Shown here: one piece after another, positions 1 to 11,162 of the stretch
Layout of the letters: each line of letters starts with the position of its first letter
How positions within the stretch are numbered: the first letter of the stretch is position 1
DNA from: Paraspadella gotoi
Lineage: Eukaryota > Chaetognatha
Assembly: GCA_051294375.1 (NCBI GenBank)
Contig: CM119267.1
Location: 15,664,105 to 15,728,104 of the forward strand
Direction of reading: 5' to 3'
DNA: 64,000 bases
Program-made: the position numbers and the translations under genes
Notes under the pieces: generated by a model
Told to the model about the DNA's origin: nothing
Databases searched by the model: none
Seen by the model: only the letters and a program-made list of their open reading frames with translations

Positions 1-3000
1 CGACGCAAATCCATCGAAAGTTAGGCGCTTGGTGAACAGGAGGAGATCCCATAATCCCTGGTTTGTCGCTGAAGACTGGACGGTCGGCGAACCTATCAAG
101 CGTAAAAGGATCGTCGTGGAGAATTCTTTCCGAATCGGGTTCATGCTGAATCTTTTTTCCAAAGCTCCTCCGATCAGCACAGAACATATCCCTTTTATTG
201 TGCTCAGTTCTAGAACGCTTTTCAAAAAGTTTTCCCAATAATGGAACTTCCGTCGTTGCCTTCGGAAGATCGCTGAAACAAGACGAAAAATCCCCTTCGA
301 CCTCTGCGGGTCCAAATCCGTTGTTGTACTCGAAAACGGTTGGCGACTTTTTGTTAGGCTCTCGCTTTTCAATAATCTCGGGTGGCCGATTTATTATTGG
401 ATCCCTCTCACGAGGTTTGGAATAATTTTGTTGTCCTAAGACCACAGGACGATCCACAGGAAAATTCGAATCGAGTCCATCGCGCCGACTTGAAAACTCG
501 GAACGATTTAATAACGGTGGTGATTGCATTGCATCGCCGAAAGGACGAAATGGAGGTTGGTCGGAAGAAGTAGACGACGTTTCAAATGCCGAAGGCGGAG
601 GTCTCTCTATCTGCACGTACGGTAGTCGCAAGCCGAAATGCTTCTCCACGTCATCAAACTGTCGCTGCAAAATTCGAAAAACGTGGACCCGTCGGTTGCG
701 CCACATTGTCCCAGATTTAGCAAGGACAGTTTTCATGTCACCTTCACTCCGTAGCTCCGCGACAAAGTTTCCATTAATTTTGCCTATGAGGCCGAAACAC
801 GGGAATATTCCACGGGAACCCTGAATCGCGGGTTTCATGAACTCCACGATCCCGTTAAAGTCGGTGTTCCAGTCCATATTGGTCAGGGCCACGAAAAAAC
901 CGGTACCAACACCGGAACGCGGTTCAGAGTTTTCCGGTGAAGGTGGTCCTGAATAACGCCTGTCTGCAGACAGAGGCGTTGAGCGGCGATCAAATCTGGA
1001 GTTGTCGGTGGGGTCGACGTCGACGCTTAACTTTTGCGGACTCGTGCGAAAAGGTTTCTCAAACAAGACGTCGAACGGGTTTGATCTTTGCGGAGGAAGC
1101 AAGGAATCTATCGGGAAGGCTGTATTTGAATACCGCGGAATGTTTGGTGCTGGATGCGGATCGGCAGTCGATCGGGCCACGACGGCTTCAGTAGACAGTT
1201 CACTGCAAAATTGCGCTGGGAAAGAATTTGTCGGTATATAAGACCGACAATTTGCTTCCTCGTTACGACCAGAAAATTTTTGAGCATCAGCTTCGGGCGC
1301 AATAGCTTCATGATTGACATCTTTTGTCGGATCCTCCAGTGAAGCGATTGGGGCGGCGGAAATCGACGTTTTGACGGGCGAGACCGGGAGCATTGATTTG
1401 GGAGGTCGGTCGTGGTGCATTCCAAATGGCAAATCGTTCACCAAGTCTTCCTCCTCCTCCTCGATCTCGTTCCAGCTATCTGCGAGAGGTGGAGGCCGTT
1501 CGCTCCAGTCCGCCTCAGTATTTTGGCCCCGAGACTCCTTGGGGAAGAATTTCGAGGAGAAGTTGGTGTTTGAGACGGGCGGCCCGGAGTCATTATTTCG
1601 AGTGAAGGACAAACTCGATGAATATTCCAACGTAGTATTATTGTGTTCGTAATCTAAAAAAATTAAGAAATCAAAACAATAAAATCTTTCTCAATTACTG
1701 AAAGTAACCACCACAATTTATTCTTACGTGGAACGGTCCAATTGGAGAATAACGGTTCGCAAAATTTGCTTGAAGACCCTTCGAATCTCGTATCAGCGCC
1801 GTCGTTGGTTCCTGCGGTAGTGGAGTCAATGACTCTTCCATCGGCCACGACCTTATCGCTATTTGCTAGAGATATTGGAATGAGACGGTTGGCGCTGTCT
1901 TGCGGATGCTCGTTCACCACCGTAGACATACGAGATGATTTTGAAAGTGACGACGTCACCTGTTAAGATTAAGAATATTAATGAATTTTATTTTAATGTA
2001 ACTAGGTAAATATATCAAACAAAAACAAATCTTCAGCTCGCCTCCGTGGAATCTTGCCCAGAAAATGCGGGAATGACCCCCATCATTTGCAGCGCCTTGA
2101 GAGCTTCTTCAGCTTTAGCCATGATCATAGAATCGTTAGATGGCCCTGGTCGAGAGACGTCGCCTTTTACCGCTGCGTCTGAATGACTGTAAAGTCGGAA
2201 ATCAGTAAACCTGAATTAATCTAGAGCAAATAACATTGTCAATCTAAATATAGAGGCTAACAACCTATTAGCGCCATGGGAAGAGGTATTGTATTCTTTC
2301 GGCCCTCTTTTAGCCGCATTCTTTGCTACCCAAGACTGAGGGCTCGGCGAGGGGCTCCGCCTTCGCTTCTCCGAGTGTAGATGTTGTGTCAGCAGATGAT
2401 AATCATCGTTCATTTTATGGAAGGCGGAAGTTTCGACGGGAGTGGACGAATCATCTCTTTGAACGAAAAATTTGATCTGATGGGTGGGGGCCACGGATCT
2501 TAAAGAAAAAAATAAATCTTACTTTTTAGTTGGTTCCGACAAAAGAAAGGATCCACTGTTCAGACATGGGTCGGATGTAGGCGATGGTGACTCAGCTGCT
2601 AATCGCTCCCTGGGTAATAATAAGCAGGGTCATTATCAACATTTTGAAACAATCATTGTTTAAATTTGATTGTTGTTTTAAATAATGATTATGGTGGACT
2701 AAAACCCACCAACCGTTCATCAGCGGCCATTGGTGCCGGAGGCAAGTCATTCGCCTCCCAACCCAAAGGTCTGGGGTTCTAGCCCGGTGGTCGTCTGGCA
2801 GTTAAGAGGGACGGGGCGCTTAACCCGCCTGTAACATGGTGTTTTCAGCCTGATCCGAAGCTCAGGGACTGCTTATATTGAACGGTTCTATCACTTACTG
2901 ATAACAATAATTACTGTCTCTTCATTGGTGAGCCCGACTTCCGAACACAACGGCAACAACAACACTTTCAGGCGACATGCCTCAACCTGGCGATGCACTT

Positions 3001-4053
3001 TCCGCCCACAACACATCAGGCGACATGCCTCAACTTGGTGACGCACTTTCCACCAACAACAACAATTCACTGAAGAGACGCAACAGACATCTTCCTACGG
3101 GAGGGGGATGTATGGTGGACTAAAACCCACCAACCGTTCATCAGCAGCCATTGGTGCCGGAGGCAAGTCATTCGCCTCCCAACCCAAAGGTCTGGGGTTC
3201 TAGCCCGGTGGTCGTCTGGCAGTTAAGAGGGACGGGGCGCTTAACCCGCCTGTAACATGGTGTTACAGCCTGATCCGAAGCTCAGGGACTGCTTATATTG
3301 AACGGTTCTATCACTTACTGATAACAATAATTACTGTCTCTTCATGATTATATTTAACTTCGTCAAATTCCCATAAAATTGTTTAATTAAATTATCGTAT
3401 ATCGGCAGGAAATACGGTAAAAAACGGTAAAAAAGATGATAGTCTTACCTCGCGTCCGCGATGACCTGACTCATTTCCACTTTACTACTAAGTAGGAGAG
3501 AAATAGGCTTGGCATGTATGTCTCTTCCGGACAACATCATAGCCTGCCGAGCGTCCTCGTCCGAAGAAAAGGCGATAAAGGCGTCCCCGTTGTCGCCACC
3601 GATAATATGGACACCGCCATCCGGGATAGTGAGACCTAACAGTAGATTTATCAAAATTTTTTTTTTCAAAAATAATTAAATAAATTATTTAATTGTTTGT
3701 GCCACAGTTAATTTTGGATCACGTTGGCTGACTTTAGTCTTTTCTTAAATGACGTTCAGATTTTGGAACTCGTTGGTAAATTTCATTTATCAACAAACAA
3801 ATTGGCGACGAGGAACGCTGTGTGAAATTAATTATTAATTTCCGAGATTTAAACTCAATAAAAACGTTAAAAACAGTTAAAAAAACTTCCAACGGAGTTA
3901 AAAGCCTTGAACGTTCCAGATAAATAAATAAATTAATAATTTAGTGTTATACACAAACTTGACAAAAGATACGGTTGAACCTTTGAAAAAGACTCGTATG
4001 TCCCTGGACGACGCGCTCCACGGCAAATTCTGCAGCCTGATGATGACCGACAT
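1..4053 (-). CDS. RBM12: RBM12-like RNA-binding protein (SWAN family), 3' end cut by window edge
   Basis: RRM-type RNA-binding protein. Exons read on the minus strand: 3981-4053, 3449-3635, 2523-2609, 2265-2498, 2042-2186, 1728-1959 and 1653 to beyond base 1; phases agree at every junction. Exons 1-2 give an N-terminal RRM starting MSVIIRLQNLPWSA and containing GLTIPDGGVHIIGG and LLLSSKVEM, the signature of the RBM12/RBM12B first RRM. Exons 3-6 are polar and disordered, with an SPSPSP stretch. Exon 7 holds long acidic and proline-rich sequence, then a second globular, possibly RRM-like region (around GVGTGFFVALTNMDW, bases 920-660), then more disorder. The exon 5 donor is GAG|GCGAGC, a GC-AG intron; without it the frame meets a stop. 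Intron 2 carries a miniature LTR retrotransposon. The vertebrate gene has one coding exon, so the multi-exon structure is lineage-specific. The family is secure; RBM12 versus RBM12B orthology is not. Confidence 0.85.
2690..2924. repeat. 5' LTR of the TRIM-like element
   Basis: Starts TATGGTGGACTAAAA and ends TCTCTTCA. It matches 3111-3344 and the solo copy at 9981-10214. It contains a short tRNA-like patch with GGTTCTAGCC, which may be chance. Confidence 0.8.
3111..3344. repeat. 3' LTR of the TRIM-like element
   Basis: Differs from the 5' copy at a few positions, for example CAGCAGCC instead of CAGCGGCC and a short indel in the GTGTTTTCAGCC segment. The TGAT duplication follows directly. Confidence 0.8.
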
Positions 4054-4302
4054 TCCGAAATTAATTTTCTATAGACAACAACAATTTCATCGAGTTGGTA
4101 AAATATTACGCTTTGTCTCTCTCTCTCTCCCTGTCTTTTCCTGCCTTCAATAATTCATCTAAATAAAAACGACAAAAAAAAATATCACAGGACACGCATT
4201 TAAAGTAGCGGTAGCCTTCACTGCTAATTTCTCATAGAAAATTAGTAACATGAAGTTGATGAGAAGACTTAATTTGCGGGGGGGTTCTATGTTCATATTT
4301 TT

Positions 4303-5251
4303 TCAATTCTTGTCATCTTCCCAATGTTCCTCGTAGTAAATGTTCATAATGAATTTCGCTTTTACACCTTGTTCCAGGGCCCAGGGAAGAAACACAGAGA
4401 AGTAACGATCTCTGTGGATCGGACCGAGACGGACGGGACCAGCGAAGGCGCCTTCATTAAAGTTGTAAATGCTTTATAACCAGTCGCTCATTTGCTTATA
4501 AATGTTAACAGTTACAAACCTAGAAGACACATCGGCAGCCCAAGTTGAATTCCTTCTACCCACTTAACAGAGATTTCTCCCAGCATATTGGTGTGAGCTC
4601 CGAGGAGGACGTGAAAAAGATCGTGACACTCTCGGTAACGGGTCATGACGTAAGCCAAATCGGCGTCGTCGACAAAGCGAACTTCCATCCGGGCGTCAGG
4701 CGAAAACCCCCGCGTGACGAGAAAGTCGTGGTACGCACCCCCGAAAGTTTCGCGAGGGAGAGTTGCCAAGTGATCAAAGTCGATGGTGGACGTTCGAATG
4801 CGGGGTCGTTCCTGAAGAATGCGTCGGCCGATGGGATCGTCGAGCATTTTGGAGCGCATCCAGCGCAGCGCCAGGTGGCCCGTCGTTTCTCCAAACGTAG
4901 AGATCATGTCGTCCCGCGAAGGATCAGAAATGGACATCAGACCTTAGGTAAGCGGGAGCGTGACGCGAAAATCGATGAGAGCAAGTTCCAAAATGATTCC
5001 ATTGATTAACCAAGACTACTTTAATTAAATTTACCAGAGCCGACGGTCAGCGCGAACTTTTGGAGGTAACTAGTTGAGACGTGGCCGGGGTACAGGGATA
5101 TCTCCGGTTCAACCTCAGTTTTTCCTTCATTTTGTGGACTCGAAAAAAACCTTATCAGCATAACAGAGAGTGATTCTTTAAACCGTTTACTGGGAAGTAC
5201 AGGATAGGCGCCCATAAAACTGGACCATGATTTGAAGAGTGTGTGTATCAT
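4303..5251 (-). CDS. COQ4: Ubiquinone biosynthesis protein COQ4, mitochondrial
   Basis: Three exons (5035-5251, 4520-4942, 4303-4451) give a 262-residue protein, the usual COQ4 length. COQ4 is a structural component of the coenzyme Q synthesis complex on the matrix side of the inner mitochondrial membrane. Exon 1 has a basic, serine-rich leader followed by LYPGHVSTSYLQKFAL, the conserved COQ4 opening. Exon 2 has DDMISTFGETTG and the zinc-site pattern HDLFH-x11-E, both complete. The C terminus (exon 3) has PVRLGP and MNIYYEEHWE, typical of the family. Introns are phase 1 with GT-AG borders. Start 5251 is the first Met of an open frame. The stop lies 249 bp from the start of the next gene. Confidence 0.95.
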
Positions 5252-5439
5252 TGTTCCAACGTTAACATCTCTACAACTCTCAATCTGTCAATTACCATTA
5301 AAAGAATTCAGTAACAAATGGGAAGCCAAAATTTTAACTGAGAAAACTTGAAAAACTGAGGAAAATTTTTTTCTCAAATTACGAAACAGCGCACATCTGA
5401 TGGCAACATATTTATTTAATTAATAATAAGAGACGATGT

Positions 5440-5786
5440 TCACGAGGTTTCCCTTAATTCTCGCAGGCGACGAATGGCGCTGCGAACAGTGACTGCTGCC
5501 GTGGTTGAATGAGTCCAGGCACCGCCGGCGATCGTCTTCTTGCAGCCTTTGCAATGCCATATGCCCACAACCTAAGACAAATCAAGCTTAAAAACCTTTT
5601 CTTCCAAATATAAAAGTTATTCTCCCCGAAAAGTACCTTCCGTTTGAGAGCGTCCTTTCCGCAAAAGGGACACGTATATGTCGCGTGTTGCGAGACCTCC
5701 ATCTTCTTCACGGTTTTCCTGAGAGACGCTCCATAACGGGTCGCGTACTTTCCGGTGATACCAACTTTCTGAGTACGTTTGGTCAT
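5440..5786 (-). CDS. RPL37A: Ribosomal protein eL43 (RPL37A)
   Basis: Two exons (5637-5786, 5440-5571) encode 93 residues starting [20 protein letters not shown] and ending LRELRETS. This is the full-length large-subunit protein eL43. The zinc site is complete: CPFCGK in exon 1 and CKGCKK in exon 2. The single intron falls after the codon for Lys50 in phase 0. It lies between RPS27A (164 bp upstream) and COQ4 (188 bp downstream), all on the same strand. Confidence 0.97.
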
Positions 5787-5950
5787 CTTCTCTTATTGAA
5801 CAATAAAATCTTTACAGATTATCTTCCTTTAGTTAATACTTTCTAATCAAAATTAAACATGGAAGCCAATACTTAAACTTTAATTCTTGTTTTTTTAACA
5901 ATCGAGAGGCCAAACCAAAAAAATTAATCCGAAAAACAAAACAGAATTTC

Positions 5951-7490
<1,540 letters not shown>

Positions 7491-8660
7491 TCACATAAGC
7501 AGATTATTGGTGGAAGACAGAGGACTGTAGAGTCGGAAACGAGGCGAATTGGAACTTATAGATGCGGATCCAATGGAAGTAACGTTTGAGTTACCACGAA
7601 TTGACCACGTTCGTTCGCTTTCGGCTGAAAAATTTATCACATTGTGATTAACGGATAGGGATAAAAAATAAAATGGTCAATATATCGGTACCGTGCAAAG
7701 AAATATCCTCCCGGCAGGAAACGAAGGTGGCGGCGCTGCAAGTGAAGCCGTTGGAAGGGTCGTCGTCCTCGGCTTCGCAGTAACTCGCTCGATCAATGAG
7801 TTCATACTCTAAAGCGGGTGGGTCTGACCCAATGTATGAGCCGAGGTAAAAAACCACGGGAAACAAGATAATAAATAGGCTGATGAGGATCGACGCGAAG
7901 TCATCTTTCTTAATGTGGAGGCAATTGTTCCTTGCCCATTCGTCGGTGAATTCCTTGACCACGGCCGAAATATCCAAGCAATACACGAATTTGTCGCTCG
8001 CATCTTTTTTATTGGGCGACGCTTCTAATCCAGATCGAAAAGATTCAATCACTTTTTTGTAGGATGCGGAACAATTGTCGCAGAGTTTGAGATTGCGTTT
8101 AAATGCGTTATCTCGACACAATTGATAATCTTGTCGCTTTTTTTGAAATTCGATGAAATCGTCTCGTAGAGTCAAATTCACACCGGTTTTAGTTGATTTC
8201 CGATCGAAACATTTGTCGCATGACGAGTTTTTCCAAAAATTGAGAGTACTTACGGACTGATAAAGAAAATACATACATCTACGTATGCACATTCATTGAA
8301 AGATACTTCAAAAAAAAAAAAAAAAAAATTACTGACCTGCTCCCGAATAAAGTGGAGCGATACGTTTTGAAATTGGTTCAGACAGGAAGCGTTAAGGGGG
8401 TTCGGTCGAAATGCCAGATTCCAAACGGAGAATAAATCCATATAAAATTCGGAACAGACGAAGCAAGCGTTGAATGTCACGATGTTAGTCATCATGCATT
8501 TGGTAAGATTGTTGATAGAACCAACTAAGTTTTGAAGAAGCGCGTCGCATTGTCCGTCAGGTTCGATGGTGATGGATGATAAATCATCACCAAAAGAGAC
8601 AAATGGTAATAAAAATAACAATGTTAAGACCACCGCAATAACCGAGTCGATTCGCCACAT
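7491..8660 (-). CDS. OSTM1: OSTM1, lysosomal membrane beta subunit of ClC-7
   Basis: Three exons (8337-8660, 7692-8256, 7491-7624) encode 340 residues. OSTM1 is the type I membrane partner that stabilises the ClC-7 chloride/proton exchanger in lysosomes. Visible features: an N-terminal hydrophobic signal (VIAVVLTLLFLLPFV); a luminal domain with many cysteines and N-glycosylation sites (NLTK, NASC, NVSL, NSSC, NLTL, NCSA); CLDISAVVKEFTDEW before one transmembrane segment (ILISLFIILFPVVFYLGSYI), which is the best-conserved OSTM1 block; and a short cytosolic serine-rich tail. Start 8660 (MWRIDS) puts the signal peptide at the N terminus. The exon 2 to 3 junction is phase 1, GT-AG. Confidence 0.92.
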
Positions 8661-8680
8661 TTTTTTTACTTTTGTCAATT

Positions 8681-8700
8681 CTGAAGCGTAAAAGTAATTG
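8681..8700 (-). promoter_or_regulatory. Unpaired 3' splice-site-like motif before OSTM1
   Basis: On the minus strand TTACTTTTACGCTTCAG ends at 8681, 20 nt before the OSTM1 ATG, inside a 147-bp spacer after the SCCPDH stop. A cis 5' exon would have to overlap the SCCPDH transcript. A trans-splice acceptor is the simpler reading. Confidence 0.4.
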
Positions 8701-8807
8701 TAAAATTCATTTAAATTTAAGTAAATTGAATCACTTGAGCGACATCACAAGTTAATAATTAGAATCATCGCGAGAAAAGACAAAATTTGATTGGCATCGG
8801 GACCGAA

Positions 8808-10891
8808 TTATTCCAAAACCTCAAACTTGACGCCTCTTTCAACGAGACGCTCAACAATGGAGGTATTCTTAAAGGCGCTGCCAGGAGTCAGAACGCCTCC
8901 GCTTAGCGGAATCTTGTCCGATTCATCAAGAACCGTAATAGCAGCGGCCACCATGCAAATCGGCGTGGTGACGTATCCGGGTTCTGGTCCCACAACCTGA
9001 TTGTAAAAAACAATAAGATCAAAAACTGTAGAAATGCTTTTCCTGTGCTGGCTTAAAAAATAAACTAAAAGTTTGTACTCTTGTTTTGATTCTGCGCTCG
9101 GGTGGCAGCGAGTGCTGTTGCTGAGGATCCGTGAGACGTTCTGAATGACCGTAACCGAAAAACGTCATAGAAAATGAAGTCCCCTTTATTTGTTCTCGGG
9201 TGGGACCAGATTTCTAATCGAAGTCAAAATTAGTTTAGATTATTCATCATTACTGTTTATTTTTCGATTTGAACTCATCGAACCTTAAACAGTCCGGCGG
9301 TGAAGAACTCGGGAAATTTTTTGAGCAAGGAGCGCCCAAAGCTAAAGGAGGCGAAAAGTCCAAATACTAGTCCAAATAAGCCAAATAAAAAGACTCTCCA
9401 GCGACTGGCAACGGTATAAAAGCAAGAGAGGTTCAACCACCGCTCTTGACGATTTTCTGAAATTAAGTTTCGATTCAGACGTATAAGACAGCCCATGCTT
9501 AGAAAACGAGAAAAAAATATTCCTGTGTATAATCCTACTCAATTTCCGTAGAAAAGCTTTACTAACCGTAGTTAAAGTATTGAGTTCTCTGCACGACGGA
9601 TCTGTCTGAGCCGGGAAACGGAACCGCCCAAACGCCTCCGAGTTCTTCGTTCCGGAAAATGCTTGGTTTGCGTGATTTATATTTTCCGCGAGTGACAGTC
9701 TTATTGGCAAGAAGCTGGCGCCTCTGGATCCGCGTTTCCTTGGCATTAGCAAATCCGTAAATGGCAGATTCCCAAGTGCCTTTAAAATTTTCGATTGCGG
9801 TAGGCAAAATTTATTCAAATTTTTAAAAGTTTACGTTGACAAGCTTTTCTTTGATCAGAAAACTTTTTTTAACTTAAATTTAGTTAAACTTAAAATATGG
9901 TTATATCTTGACTCAAATCTGAAAAGAAAAAAAATTTTCATATTGGGCCTATTTATATAAAATACGAAAATGTAACGTAGTACGGTGGACTAAAATCCTC
10001 CAATCGTTCATCAGCGGCCATTGGTGCAGGAGGCAAGTCATTCGACCCCCAACCCAAAGGCCCAGAGTTCTTGCGCGGTGGTCGCCCCGCAGTTAAGAGG
10101 GACGGGGCGCTTAACCCGCCTGTAACACGGTGTTACAGCCTGAACCGAAGCTCAGGGAGTGCTTATATTGAACGGTTCTGTCACTAATTCATAACAATTA
10201 TTACTGTCTCTTCAGTAGAATTAGCAAAAAATACAATTACTTACCGGTGTTTACGGCAGTTCCTTCCGGTCCGGAAACAAACTCTAAATAGCTCTCGGCG
10301 TAGCCTAAATCCCCATTTCCTGGACGGCTCTCAAATTCACGCTGGCAAAAGACAAGTCCCATTTCACAGGGAATAGAATCGAAGCCGCAAGCCCCGATTA
10401 TGTAAACGCCTAGGGATAATAATGGTAAATAATTTAAGGGGCTCAATTTCGATCGGAATCCTAGAAGTAACCCGGAACCAACCTTTTTTCTCAGCTGCCT
10501 CGTGATAATCGAGCTGCATTTTTTCAAGGAAAAAGGGCTCCCCGCTAATGTCGATGTGATGAGCCCCGAACTTGACGCAGGATTGGACGACCTGCTCCCC
10601 ATAAAACCGGTAAGGCCCGACGCAGTTGAGGACGAGCCTAGCATCGCGACACATCGTGTCTATGGATTCTTGATCGGCGACGTCGGCAATGACAACGGGG
10701 ATCGACTCCAAGTCCAATCCAGTGGCCAAGGAAGCCGTTGCCAGAGACGACTTGAGTTTGGAAGCTGTGCGACCGGCCACGGCCCATTTCAGGGATGACG
10801 AAGAAGAGACCAGAACGCGGGCCAGCTCTTCGATCACGAACTGCCCGGTGAAGCCGGTGGCGCCAAAAACTACTATGTCGTGTGAACTCAT
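8808..10891 (-). CDS. SCCPDH: Saccharopine dehydrogenase-like oxidoreductase
   Basis: Six exons (10483-10891, 10245-10409, 9567-9779, 9284-9456, 9079-9213, 8808-8996) give 427 residues, matching the family length of about 430. The N terminus has the Rossmann motif GATGFTGQF, followed by NCVGPYRFYGEQVV and DISGEPFFLEKM. GACGFDSIPCEMG and GTWESAIYGFANA are SCCPDH hallmarks. A hydrophobic segment around FLFGLFGLVFGLFASF fits the membrane/lipid-droplet segment of the family. The C terminus has GPEPGYVTTPICM and GGVLTPGSAF. The enzymatic substrate of this family is not established. All introns are GT-AG and phase-consistent. The intron between exons 2 and 3 carries a solo LTR. Confidence 0.93.
9981..10214. 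mobile_element. Solo LTR of the same TRIM family, in a SCCPDH intron
   Basis: A 234-bp copy of the LTR at 2690-2924 and 3111-3344 in the same orientation on the plus strand. It is more diverged (for example AGAGTTCTTGCGCGG for GGGGTTCTAGCCCGG). It is flanked by the 4-bp duplication GTAG (9977-9980 and 10215-10218). One LTR with an intact duplication is what recombination between the two LTRs of an insertion leaves behind. Confidence 0.85.
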
Positions 10892-11162
10892 TTTTTAAAC
10901 CTTTTTAAAGCGAAAAATGAATATAATTAAAAGAAAATCACACGAACATCAGTAAGAGATTACGAAGTTTTATTATTAATAAAATCAAGTGTCGATCACC
11001 ATAAGCACTCATTCAAAATTAGCGGCAAGTAGTATCTTTCGCACACAAACATACAAAGGCAGTTTTGAAATTAAATATCATTAAATAAGAATGACTACGG
11101 TATACATCCGCTAGATGTCTACGGTAAATGAGATCAAGATTCAAATTACAAATATTACAAAT

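Larger units (their letters stand above)
2690..3344. mobile_element. Miniature LTR retrotransposon (TRIM-like) in intron 2 of the RBM12-like gene
   Basis: Two near-identical direct repeats, 2690-2924 and 3111-3344 (about 235 bp, only a few differences), flank a 186-bp internal domain. The unit is bordered by the 4-bp duplication TGAT (2686-2689 and 3345-3348). One base after the left repeat comes TGGTGAGCCCGAC, a plausible tRNA primer-binding site. Directly before the right repeat is the purine run GGGAGGGGGATG (3099-3110), a plausible polypurine tract. The internal part has two 48-bp tandem units (2969-3016, 3017-3064), open in one frame as SGDMPQ(P/L)GDALS. There is no room for gag or pol, so the element must have moved in trans. 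A 4-bp duplication fits Ty3/gypsy-type integrase. Repeats this similar imply a recent insertion. A tandem SINE dimer is the less likely alternative. Confidence 0.8.

Noticed and set aside
2690-3344. Two tandem tRNA SINEs instead of an LTR element
   Set aside because: Only one TGAT duplication surrounds the whole unit, with primer-site and purine-tract sequences at the inner LTR edges.
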